This document shows positions 48,852 through 59,373 of a stretch of DNA of 64,000 nt, in pieces; within the stretch, counting starts at the first letter, position 1; the number at the start of each line of letters is the position of its first letter. The DNA lies in assembly GCA_034638255.1 (NCBI GenBank), contig JAWPGT010000004.1, forward strand, positions 124,001 through 188,000. Direction: 5' to 3'. The DNA comes from Coprinus comatus. Its lineage: Eukaryota; Basidiomycota; Agaricomycetes; Agaricales; Agaricaceae. The translations under genes and the position numbers were made by a program. A model generated the notes under the pieces. It was not told where the DNA came from. It did no database searches and worked only from the letters and a program-made list of their open reading frames with translations.

Positions 48852-49286
48852 TAGAGGCCGGTTTCTCGTATGTATATGGGGGTGACGGGAGTAAATATAC
48901 TATCTAAAGAATCGTGTTGAGGTTACGGACAACGGTGAGGAAGGGAGGCGTTGACAAGTACTGGTGATTGTGAGAAAACTGGCCGAGCGTGAGTTTGACC
49001 TTGTTTGGTTTTAGATTTGTCTCCTTCACAACAGTCATGTGGAACGGTAAATATTAGCTACAAGAGACGACAACAATTCCTATCGTACAACGCAGTTCCC
49101 CTACGCATAATTCCTCAGACCATGCACTCAACCTAGCTCAAACCTTCCCCAAGTATCTAGAAAAATGTCGCCCGAATGGAAACCACAAATTTGAGATGCC
49201 AATCATAGCTGCAACCTCACGCTTCGTTCGATGATCATGACGGATGGGAGAGACTACAGGATGAATGTGATACAAGTCTCAAGCAA
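48852..49286. other. Intergenic region between proteasome beta-6 and ROT1
   Basis: Both neighbours are on the minus strand. This 435-base gap holds the ROT1 promoter and the proteasome gene 3' end. No gene is seen. Confidence 0.5.
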
Positions 49287-50516
49287 TCAATCTTTCTTGA
49301 GTTCGCGTCTTACTACAAAGACTCGCTCGCCATCATCGGTTCCAGTGAGTTCCGACACTCCTGCAATGTCTCGGAGATCGAAAACAGCAGGACTATTCTT
49401 GGCTACTACAACGTATATTTCAAGCCCATCACCAACCTAAACGAGGTGCGTGTGAGCACGTTCAATTTTATGAGGTTAGTGTCAAAAACTTTACCTCGAT
49501 GTGCCTTTCCGTGGCGCTTGTGAAGGAATCGATCACGAGGGAGAGAACAGTAGCCAAGGGAAGATGTCTGGGGAATGTTGAACCAGGGGCTGCTTGTTGA
49601 TTCTTGAAATAAATCTGCGGAGCTGTAAGTGGAAATCCCAAAGGACATAGGTGGAAGAGGGACGGAAAAGAAACAGGCGCGGGAATAAACTCGGTGAAGG
49701 ATCGGAGAGCGCATATCGACAACGCGATTCCCGAGACCGCCAGTCGCGAAATGTTCGTGTCAATTGCACGAGGATCGTATGGAATCTGCAGATCTGAACG
49801 TGATTGAAAAAGACCAACTGACCTGGTTATCTAAGAATGGTTGAACAAGCGATTGTGCCGCTCCAGCAGCACGACATGCTTCACGCTCGTAGGAACCTAC
49901 TGGATCAAACGAGTAAACTGCACCAGTTCCTGTAATTATGGACACATATCAGCAAGTCTGTTGTTTTATATATATCATAAGAATGACCAGCAAGGCCGTG
50001 AAGACGAATCCATCACTAACCGTCGTCTTCGATACCGCCAAGAATGTTGTAGACATAATAGGGGAAGAAACGCCGAGAATACAACATTGTCTGTATCAGG
50101 CGTGCAATTGCGCGGATTGGCATGTCTTTTGCATGTGCATGTCGATACCACTGTTTGCAAATTCATGTATAATCGGACAATTGGTGATATATATGCGCAC
50201 CTCCAAACGTTGCCTCACTTTCTTTACAAACATATTGCCGTCTGCAGCAAAACCATTGACGGCAAGGACAGCCTTATCAGTTCTACAATGGGGTGTGATC
50301 AGACCAGACGATCCTAAAAGCACGGGGAGGAGGTACGTACAATCTGAAAACCTTGGGCGCATAGCGCGTCTGGATACTATAGCCCTCGCTTTGTCTGGTG
50401 TCACCGGCGATGACGCTGAAGTCTGCACCTGCGATGGCGAGAATGGTACCTCCATTCTCAGTGTAAGGGTTGAATGAATGGTGCTGTTGTGGCTGCGAAT
50501 GTGCTATTGAAGCCAT
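49287..50516 (-). CDS. 20S proteasome subunit beta type 6 (Pre7/PSMB1)
   Basis: This is a non-catalytic beta-6 subunit of the 20S proteasome core. The N-terminus [20 protein letters not shown] is followed by [20 protein letters not shown], typical of beta-6, where the chain lacks the active Thr1. The family pattern continues [99 protein letters not shown] and VQPFLDNQ. The last exons read [20 protein letters not shown] and end [11 protein letters not shown] at the TGA 49287-49289. About six introns are present. The identity is clear from the beta-6 specific VGSYERE block. Confidence 0.93.
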
Positions 50517-53500
50517 TGTTCGGCAGTGGGTTGTGCGGAAGAGCTGGGGAGGCTGAAACCGAGATTTTGTGCAGAGCGATGGTATATAACAGAGGAATCC
50601 AAGATAATTCAGAGCAGGGGCCGCGTAATGACTGTCGATGGCGCGTCCCGCGTGGGAACCCTGGATCTCGATCCAATCGGGAATCCCAGAAGCAATCCTC
50701 CGAGATTTATCCTCCAGTTCGCAAGCCTACAACTGAATCCCGCCTCTCCGACAACTTACCGCCGCTACGCTCATGTCTTCAATCTCGTCGGTAATCACCT
50801 AATACAGGATGTTATCACTTCTATGCATTTTATCAACCGTCCTGTCTGGTCCTACAGAGGATTTATTCTACCTCACCCGCTGATGACGCGCATTCCCTCC
50901 CACGTTTGCAACGTGGACTTGTCAGCACACCTAGGAATATCAGGACCCTCTCACGGCTTGTCGCCAATGTAAACTATCCACCTGGATCTATTAGAGTATG
51001 ACCACCGAACAAATGTATACCTCCCTACTGGCATTTTTGTGTCCGCCATTCTCACCTGGAAAAACGGGGTCGATTTAGATTCATCCATCTCACAGGATCA
51101 ATCTGAGCTTACCTGACAATCTACCAACTCCTTGTTATTCTCGCCGCTTCTAGCTAAGGACCCTTGTTGCAAGAAATAGTATCAAGATCCTCACGCTTTC
51201 TCTGTACCTTCAAGCACACTCCTACGGCACGTGGATCCTATCAAATCTAACTCAGAGCCAACTGTGCAGCCTTACAATGACACGGTCCCGATGTCACCAT
51301 GAAATAATCGTTTTCATCGACAACTTTTCTTTATACTCATTATGCGGTTTCAGTATGGTGGCACGACTCGGAGTGGATCCAACTTCTCAAATACACCGAC
51401 TGTTCACTCCACTCCCGGACCATCGAATCTTATTCTGAGCTTGATTCTCACCCGCGCTGTTCTGGGAATCAGAAATGGTCAGAAATTACCCACATATTTT
51501 TTACTCTAATTTTGCACGCTCAAGAGCATCTTTTTGACATGTCAATCTTTTACCTTCTCAGCCTCAGCAAGGTCAATTTTTGTGTTTGATATGCATCTCA
51601 ATTCAACGCTACAGTGATCAGCCATGATAGAGTCGATGCCATTCCTACACGGCTACCCGGTACCTTTTGGTAGGATTGTCTAGACCACGCATTACACCAC
51701 AAGTCGTATATGGGATCCATTACCCACCACTCACTTCGCTTCTTCGCCTAGTGACGTTCTTTATCGTATGCCTTGAAGAACATGAGATGTCCTCTAGGCC
51801 AGGTTTCATATCTCCCAGCCCACTTCGGGACTCCGTTCGGAATATGTAATTTACAGACGGAGAGTACTTGTTTGTACTACTTGATGGATCGTCGTCTCTA
51901 GTATTACAAACGTTTACGGATCAACCTGAACAGCCACGCATTAAACAGATAATAAATCTAATATTTTCCTGTCGGAACCATTAAGGAGGGTTCCACTTCA
52001 GTGTTAGAATCTCAATATTGGACTACGCTCGGCGCTGAAAACCTATCCCCATACATGTTATCAATTCCTCCGAGAATCATGCTGACACACATGAAAATAA
52101 TATGCTCACAACCTGTTCACAACTCCATTCTCTACCTCTTAGATTGATGGTTATATCATTTCGTTTAAATGGCAGGTACATACCCACGGATGACGATAAT
52201 CAACTAACATCAAAAAAACTCCATGGCTATAAAACTTGATTATCCCAAGATTCATTTCGTTTGCTTCCAGGATCTTCTGTTCCGATATTCCGATTGGATC
52301 AAGGCACTATTAGGGTATGATAGTAGCTTCAAGTAAATAGCTTCTTTGTAATGGGCTCTAGATAAACACCTCCCCTGCATATACATATAGTGTGGAACAT
52401 ACTTGTGATAAAGATTGCGTTCCCAAGCTATTCCAGACTTGTCGGACCATCATGTTTTCAGGAACTTCATTCACAATTACTATTTTTCTACTGGGCGGAT
52501 AGTAAGCTAGGAGGTCTCGCGAAGGACCTTGATACCTTTGAAAATGATGCCGGCGGTATGTAGTAGTAGATATTTATATATGTGTGCCAGTGTACAACAT
52601 TGTGACATGTAATGATAGGCAACTTATCGTCAAATCGCATTTTGTCCAAGTCTATCGATTAGTACACAATAACTAGGAGATATCTACAAAGCCTCTACTT
52701 GATTATTGGTTTTCTTTTGGAGGCCATAGGGTTGTTGTTACAAAGGTTGGTGAAAAAAAAGAACAAACACCGAATGAGCTTATCTTTCCCGTCCATGCAG
52801 TCGAGAACTTAATCAATCAAACCGGAACGGGACAGTCATGATAGCATTCCAATGTACAATTTAACAAGCATTTAGTACGCTACTCGTGCCGGGTATGGAT
52901 GGCCTGGGATAATTGATTTTTTATGGGAGACAAATACATAGGAAAATTCCCATATGAAAGAGTATTCAGCCTTTGACCGAACAATCTCAGACATCGCTAA
53001 AGTTAACGGTATTCGTTCGACAACCCTTGGTCGTACTTGTCTTGCATTCTTTCTCGTCTGTCCATAGAAAAGCAGGTGAGCATCGTGTCCTACAGGGTTT
53101 TAGAGGCCAAGCAACATACAATCTACCGGTTGCGGTGGGTCGCTAAGACTGATATGAGTACAGTGGTCAAATGGTGAGGAGAAATGCTTACAAGCGTAAT
53201 AACGAGACAAGCCTATAGACATGCAGGGAGAGCAAGGAAAAGTTATTAATGATGGTTTCGTTTATAAGGGAACAGATAATCGTGCTTTAGGGTTGGCTTG
53301 TGTGTCCAGAAGCCTCGTGTTCAGGGCATGCGTTGTACTTGCGCAGTGAGTAATGAACTTCTTATGATGGGGTATCGTACCCTACTTAGACCATGAGCCT
53401 CGCTCAAGTTTCAACTGTGCTCTTTTCAATTCATAAATTCAATTCCGATCAGTGGCACCAAAATCTTCTGGGCTCTGGTTTCTGAGTAGACGAAAGGTGC

Positions 53501-54144
53501 TTGAAACACGAGGAACTGTAACTTTGCCACCAGGCATCCTGAAACATTTGTTGACCACCGTGGTCAATAATTCCGAAGGGCTACTTCTATGTATTGCCTA
53601 TGATTAAAATACCACTTTCTTTAGCCCTAACAGCAAGTCAGATCAACAACATGCCAGGTTAAGCCACATCAAAGGTTTCATCTTCCCACCCAATACGGCT
53701 CCTCGAACTATCGCTACTAGTACATTACCCATGATGTCGCTACTCATAAACCACGAGCTTTAACTCGTGTACTCCGCATCACAGAGTCACGCGCAGGATA
53801 CACCAACCGGTAAAATACTTGATGGAGAAAAAAGAAGCTACGACGTTCTTTCAACCTTATATAAATATTGATCACACCATTTACTACTGACTCGTCAGGT
53901 GAATACTTCCATATATTGTTACCTTGGCAAACTATGGAGTTTTTCTACTTGAACCTTCACGACATGACCCGTGGAGGCTGACTCGGCAAGTTCACCTTCT
54001 TTTATTCTCCGTCTTCCTCGAGTGGTCTTGACAAGAGTTCAATTTCTGGCATTTTCACATAAACTACGGATGGTTACTTATAGGTTTTTGATCTGTGATG
54101 CGTAGCTGGGGACCAAGCTTCTTCTTTATCATCATCTCTCCACG
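50517..54144. other. Gene-poor block of 3.6 kb
   Basis: No supported gene is present. The left end is the proteasome promoter. Open frames such as plus 50526-50972 and an ATG-less plus frame around 51343-51588 (containing WWHDSEWIQLLKYTDC) lack similarity or splice partners. I saw no transposon ends, rRNA or tRNA. TATATAAATA near 53858 is too far from the ATG at 54145 to be a clear promoter of paralogue B unless an intron lies in its leader. Confidence 0.5.
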
Positions 54145-55422
54145 ATGGCCACCTCTAGTAGCAATGTCATATCCCGTCCATTGAATCATGAATTACGCCA
54201 TGAACCTTTCCTGGGTATCGATGTACCCGAAACGGAAGGATTACCATCGGAAGATATCCAGATCAAAAACTTTCGTTACATTGGCTCTTACAACTGGGCA
54301 CCAAACAGTGATAAAAATGATCCTAGAATTTTTGTTCCAGGTACTACTAGAGTCATGGGTACATTGTGCCAGACTAACATTCTCATACTTTGGGTACCCA
54401 CTTCTGACCATACGAAGGCTCGCCACCTGAATGGATCGAACGATCAATGCCATTCATAGTGGAAGCTGATACTGGAATACATTATCGTGATCGTAACAAC
54501 CATATTATTCCAGGAAAACCTTATCTGCCACTCGTGGCTGCCGTTCATGAGCAGAATATCCAACCTACATTGGATTGGAATACCGTCGATATTGTCAGTG
54601 ATAGGAATGTTCTTCGAAAGCTGTTGAGGTGGATAAGGAGAACTGGGAGGGATTTTCGTATTAATATTGATCTTGTTGGGAAGAAGACTGTTTTCCTGAA
54701 TCGATGGGAACAACAAACGATCGATATCCTCAATGGTACATTATATGGATTTGGTTATGAGAATGCAACTACCAAGCCTTTTCCAGGCCTCGAAGGTACT
54801 TCTGGGCACGCTCGGATTGCGACTTATGTGAGCGCGGTACATCCCTGGATCGTGTATTCGTATATGCTAATAGATCCTCTATGATAAGGACTATGGAGGT
54901 CTTAAGATGGTTCTCCATTTTGAGGTTGACGCCTATCTTCCTCAAAACGGCGTGACCGACCGCAATAGTATTGATATATCCAAAGAAACAGAAACTACAC
55001 TAAAACGTTCCTTTGGCCTCGGAATCATTCAAAAAGGCAACCCAAATATCCCGAATAATGCCATCATTGAATTAGCTACCACAACTCGAAAACTTGATTG
55101 GAAAGAACGTTATCCTCAACTCTTCTTTTCACAAACACCTCATCATTTTCTGGCTTGGCATAATCAAACTCGAATGGGAACTTTCGTCAGGCTTGATAAA
55201 CGAACTATCGATTGTCCTTTACTTCAAAGCGCGAATGGCCGTTTACAACCTGTTTTCAAAAAACTCAAGAAAGTGCTTGAGTTGATTCAACAAGTTCTTA
55301 TTGAACATGGTCAAAAGAAAAAACTTGCTTTGCTATGTGTTAATAAACAACTAGCAGTTTTTGAAAGGTTAGATGATGAATGCTGTCTTTCTGAAGAAGC
55401 ATTAGCGCTGTGGGATAATTAG
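54145..55422 (+). CDS. Basidiomycete orphan-family protein, paralogue B
   Basis: This is the second copy of the family at 40654-42086. It shares FRYIGSYNWAPNSDKNDPRI, FVPGSPPEWIERSMPFIV, WNTVDIVSDRNVLRKLLRWI, FRINIDLVGKKTVFLNRWEQ, SGHARIATYDYGGLKMVLHF, EVDAYLP, LDWKERYPQLFFSQTPHHF and the Lys-rich helix VFKKLKKVLELIQQVLIEHG. Two introns (about 54342-54418 and 54829-54888) match the position and phase of those in copy A, while the extra first intron of A is absent. The C-terminus CCLSEEALALWDN parallels SCLPDEAMSCFELERL in A. No known catalytic motif, signal peptide or membrane segment is seen, and the function is unknown. Confidence 0.82.
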
Positions 55423-56674
55423 TTCATTTATGTCTTACTCCATGACCCAGTGTCACCGTGGTTATGGAATGGAAGTTTGTTACTTGTAAATATTACAAAC
55501 ATAGTTGCCTGGTGATTTCGTCTTTTCCAGCTTCTCGTAGGAGCCTAAATCTTTGAATGCGTTCCGTGACTCCACTCCAGGATCTTCTTTCAACGTGGTA
55601 CATACCCTGTTCAGTATGTCTTCATTCCAGGGTCACATTTATAGTGGTCTTCCTGGTTCCGCACGGGATAATGTAGTTCCAGTATATTTGGCCACGTCGG
55701 ATTATTAGTTACCTGACGCATATGGTAATGACAGGCGACAACTTCTCTAAGATTGCCAGTAAATTGGGTCGTAAGAGTCGATCGATTATTGCTTCCGAAT
55801 ATCATCATACTCCACAACTTTAAAACATCTGTTGACCATGCAGGAAGTAGACTTCGATGGGAGGCTGGGCATACAACTCGGCAATGCATCTGCTGAAATA
55901 TCAATTCGCTATGTGGTCTTAAAATAGATCAGGTTTAATAATACAATTGCTCCAGCTCTCAACTGACCGCGGCATGATGCATGATGTTTATGCGACGTAT
56001 TGTACTAGCGGTGTCCCTAGCGTACGCACGGGACAGGACCTGAATCTGTATCATCCAAATCCCCATAGGATGAATTTGACTTGGGGCTAATTCTGTCATG
56101 CACATGATGGTGTCTAGTGAGTTTTGAGTAGGAATTAAAATAGAACAATTTCCTAATGTTAAGTTGTCGACAGTAAGTTCTACATCTATTTCGTTGAAGT
56201 CCTAAGCAAGTGGAATGGCTCCAGGATCCAGATGAAAGTAGAATTACTGCTTGAAATATTATCGTGTCCACTATTCCACTCATTCTCTATGCAAAAAGAC
56301 CTTGCGACCAATTGTCTTTCGTGCTTGGCTTGACACTAAACTGCGTCTGGTTTTTTGATTGGAGAATTTTGACGTTTGTTTCGCGAGAAAGGACCTTTGT
56401 TTTGTGTATAATAAATTGCATCTAGACAAAATCAATGACAGAAGTAAATCTATATATACCATGTCGCCCAAAGTATTGCCCAGATATTTACTCAGCCTTA
56501 TGGTAGGAATGAACTTCGCCCTTTGCTATAGAGAAGAAACATTAGTAAAAACGATCACAGATTAAACAAAAGTCTCGATTTCCAAATGCGCCATGATGCA
56601 TAACGAATGACCGAAAGAAAAGGAATGGCAGGAACGAGTAACAATGACAAAAACACTCACGACAAATGCTTCAC
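55423..56674. other. Convergent intergenic region without a gene
   Basis: About 1.25 kb lies between the 3' ends of paralogue B (plus) and the mitochondrial-like gene (minus). Short antisense frames lack any sign of selection by eye. Nothing else is recognised. Confidence 0.5.
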
Positions 56675-57482
56675 TCAAGCTTCAGTGGTTTTGGTCTGTT
56701 CCACGGTAACTTCCTCGGGTTGTTGTTCAGCAACAACCTCTGAAGGTTCAGTGACGTTTTCAGTAGAAACCTCAGGGACCGCTTCCTATTAACGTTTTGA
56801 AACATGATAAGCTGACCGAAAAAGTTCCATAGAGAATAAACACATACCGCAACGGGAGCTTCCTCAGCATCAGTTTTGATTTCAGCAACCTGTTCAGGCT
56901 TTGGACTACGTCAGATTCGGTAATTGTTATTTTTGAAAGATTGTATCACATACTGCTTGCGAGTCGTTGGGGACGTTGCTAGCCTATACAGAATTAATAT
57001 TGAATGTAAAGCAAATCGGCCGAGTAAAACCAACCTCTGCAAGCGCAATTGAGGATGTGACGTCAGCGGGGGTACCCTCGTCATCCTTCATAATTTCTAC
57101 AGGCGTCTCTTCAGCTTGTGTCTTGGCAGTAGGGTGGTCGTGTTTGTCGTTGTGGACGGTGTGAGCAGTCTGAGATTGACGAGCTGAAGGGGAAACGAGG
57201 TAAAGGAACTAGGGTGGAGGTTAGAAATACAATGAATTCGCTGAAAACAAGAAAGATAAACGTACCATAGGGCCAAACACAAGGCAGCACCGGCCTAAAA
57301 GTTGAAAATATGTTATGATAGACAAACACTGGGAAGGGGTAAAGACATACAATCCAAGGACGGTCGGATTTTTTTGCGGGGGAGGCGTGTGCGCTCATGT
57401 GTCTCCTTGCATTGGGAGCGGCATATGTCCTTGCAGACATACGGAGGGAGGCAAAAGCATTACGAGCAAGACGGGCAGACAT
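56675..57482 (-). CDS. Probable mitochondrial single-pass membrane protein, unknown function
   Basis: I do not recognise a named family. The N-terminus MSARLARNAFASLRMSARTY, followed by AAPNARRHMSAHASPAKK, is rich in Arg, Ser and Ala with no acids, a classic mitochondrial targeting sequence. A short hydrophobic segment (about RPWIAGAALCLALW plus FLYLVSP, joined over introns) follows. The rest is acidic and disordered: TAHTVHNDKHDHPTAKTQAE, ETPVEIMKDDEGTPADVTSS, then Glu/Val/Pro-rich repeats (VAEIKTDAEEAPVA, EPSEVVAEQQPEEVTVEQ), ending TKTTEA. Five or six introns with tiny exons make the exact protein uncertain. An inner-membrane protein facing the intermembrane space is plausible, but this is inference. 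Confidence 0.6.
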
Positions 57483-57789
57483 GGTTGTTTTTGTTTTGTA
57501 TTTTTGAATTCGAGTTCAAACTTCAACAGACTTTCATAGGGGATTTCATGTCGTGGGACTTTCACCGGGTCAGACCGGATGATGACGTATATTCCACGAT
57601 CTAATCTATATTTACCACTCTAACCCAAGCCTCGAGAGTAACACAAGTCCCATTGCTGCCTGGAACGGCTCTCCCGCCCCGAGTTTCTCATCAAGCAAGC
57701 AGTCCATCATCCCACACCTTCCAAACAAATATCTGCTTTCGGCAAGTCGGAAAGGTCTCAAGCGCTCTTCCAAATGGCTGAAGGCTTCA
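57483..57789. other. Interval between mitochondrial-like gene and homeodomain gene
   Basis: Both neighbours are on the minus strand. A long minus frame covers 57612-57860 (TSKTGTEDTLWNTTSDCVDL, then SHLGDDEAFSHLEERLRPFR). It could be an alternative 3' end of the homeodomain gene, or chance. Confidence 0.4.
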
Positions 57790-59264
57790 TCATCGCCGAG
57801 ATGGGACAAATCCACGCAGTCCGATGTAGTGTTCCAAAGTGTATCTTCTGTTCCCGTTTTCGAGGTCTGCATATAATATCCGTGGTCATATATGTCATGC
57901 GTGTGTGTCAAAATATGTACTCGTCCATGTGTTTCCAAAATCATTATATCCAATATAATCAGTTTGTCCATCCACATTAGTATTACGCTGGGTATTTATT
58001 TGAGAAGTTGCGATGTCGCGTTCGAAGCCAAGGGATTTCATATCATCAAGCTGAGTTAGCATATGTTGAGTCTGAAATATGGTCAATAGTGTTCAAAGAA
58101 TCGAGGTGGGTAATGTAAAAACCGTAAGGAACAATTTGGCGGAGTTCATTGTCACAGTCTGATAGGGAATTGCATCATCACAGAGCCTTAAATCATTTCC
58201 TACTGTTCGATATGGCGAGTATAAAGAATTTGCTATTTTTGTGTGTTGGGGATATTGGCTTGTATAAGCTCGAGCAAAATGGGTTGTTGCCGGACTAGTG
58301 ATGATCATACCATCCATTCTAGAGGTTTTCCGCTCAGAGCCGAAGGGAGTGCCTAAGTTATTGTCGAAATCTGTTAAAGTTGATGCTAGTTGGTTTCTTT
58401 CATGGTTTCCCTGCAGAGCTGGTCCATTGACAGGTATAAAACCAACGACTCGTGAAGCTAGCTCGGAACGATTTGAGGAAGTAGCCAAGTTCGATCGTGT
58501 ATTCGTCGTCCGTGAGGAACGGGTTTGTCGCGAGCTAGTAGTTACCTCTGGCGATCCTTTAGGTTTCGGTTCCTTTGGTTTCTGTTCTTCATTCAAGCCT
58601 GCCTTTGAACGTGTTGGAGGAGCCGGGAGGGGGAGCCTTGATTGGAGCGAGGTCGTAGCATTTCGTATATTAATTCCCAAGACAGAGGGCAAGAGATGAG
58701 GTTGGCCGGTCCCCAAAGGAGGAACATCGACTACTGGTGGTCGTGGAAACTGAGTGTCTTGAGGTTCAGGCTTGATACTGACCTGGCCCTGATTTTTCTT
58801 TGGTTTCGGTTTCCTAGTCCCTTTAGCAGGGTTTCGAGTAGGTTTTCCAGAGAAGTTTTGCGCATTATTCTGAGCAACTCGGAGAGGAGAAGAAGAAGAA
58901 GTAGGTGCTTCGCTATCCAGAATACTAGTAGAATCCTCATGTTCCTCTTTCATGACTTTAATATTTTCTTGATGGGTTTTAACAGTAGAAGAGCCCGGAG
59001 TTGTCATATCAATGACTTCGATAGCCTTTTTCGCTTTTGTACGTTGCCTTCCAAACCAAGCACTGATCCATTTTTGCGGCCTATTAATAAGAATGTGTTC
59101 AGCATGCATATATGCGTGTATATATGCGCATACAGGCCAGTTTGAACACTGAGTTCACGCATGGCCTGGGAAGAAGGAGAACAGGAGACAGTAAAAGCGG
59201 CTTTGAGTAAAGCAGCCTGTGTTGGGTCAGCACGTATGGCTGGTGCCTTTGGTCGAGCATCCAT
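57790..59264 (-). CDS. Divergent homeodomain protein
   Basis: This is a probable nuclear DNA-binding protein. The ATG at 59264 (MDARPKAPAIRADPTQAALL) starts an N-terminal homeodomain: LLKAAFTVSCSPSSQAMREL, SVQTGLPQKWISAWFGRQRT and KAKK. Helix 3 is rebuilt over an intron (about 59088-59132). Trp48, Phe49 and Arg53 are kept, but the normally invariant Asn51 is Arg. A long disordered tail rich in Ser, Pro, Lys and Thr follows, with basic clusters (GTRKPKPKKNQ, RQTRSSRTTNTRSN). The simple frame stops at 58093. A GTTTTTACA..TTTCAG intron there would extend it with TQHMLTQLDDMKSLGFERD to a stop at 57790, which I prefer. Other splices could reach 57612. Homeodomain proteins act in fruiting and mating in this group; the role here is unknown. 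Confidence 0.65.
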
Positions 59265-59373
59265 GGAATTCTGGATTGAGTCCAGAAAGGACACACAGTA
59301 ACCACGCTATGGTTATGTCGTCATCACGTTTCGCAGAAAGTCACACGCGAATTCTTCTTACTTATCTACTACT
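59265..59373. promoter_or_regulatory. Compact divergent promoter, homeodomain gene and aldo-keto reductase
   Basis: Only 109 bases separate the two divergent start codons, the shortest divergent gap in the window. No TATA box is seen. Confidence 0.5.

Noticed and set aside
50526..50972. Plus-strand open frame of 148 codons upstream of the proteasome gene
   Set aside because: It lies in the proteasome promoter and leader, has no recognisable motif or splice partner, and overlaps other equally long random frames.
46192..52034. The shared 13-mer actacgctcggcg at 46192 and 52022 as possible transposon ends
   Set aside because: No longer similarity, target-site duplication or coding capacity surrounds it, and 13-base matches are expected by chance in 64 kb.
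58298..59145. Plus-strand frames opposite the homeodomain gene
   Set aside because: They are antisense shadows of the spliced minus-strand gene and carry no family motif.
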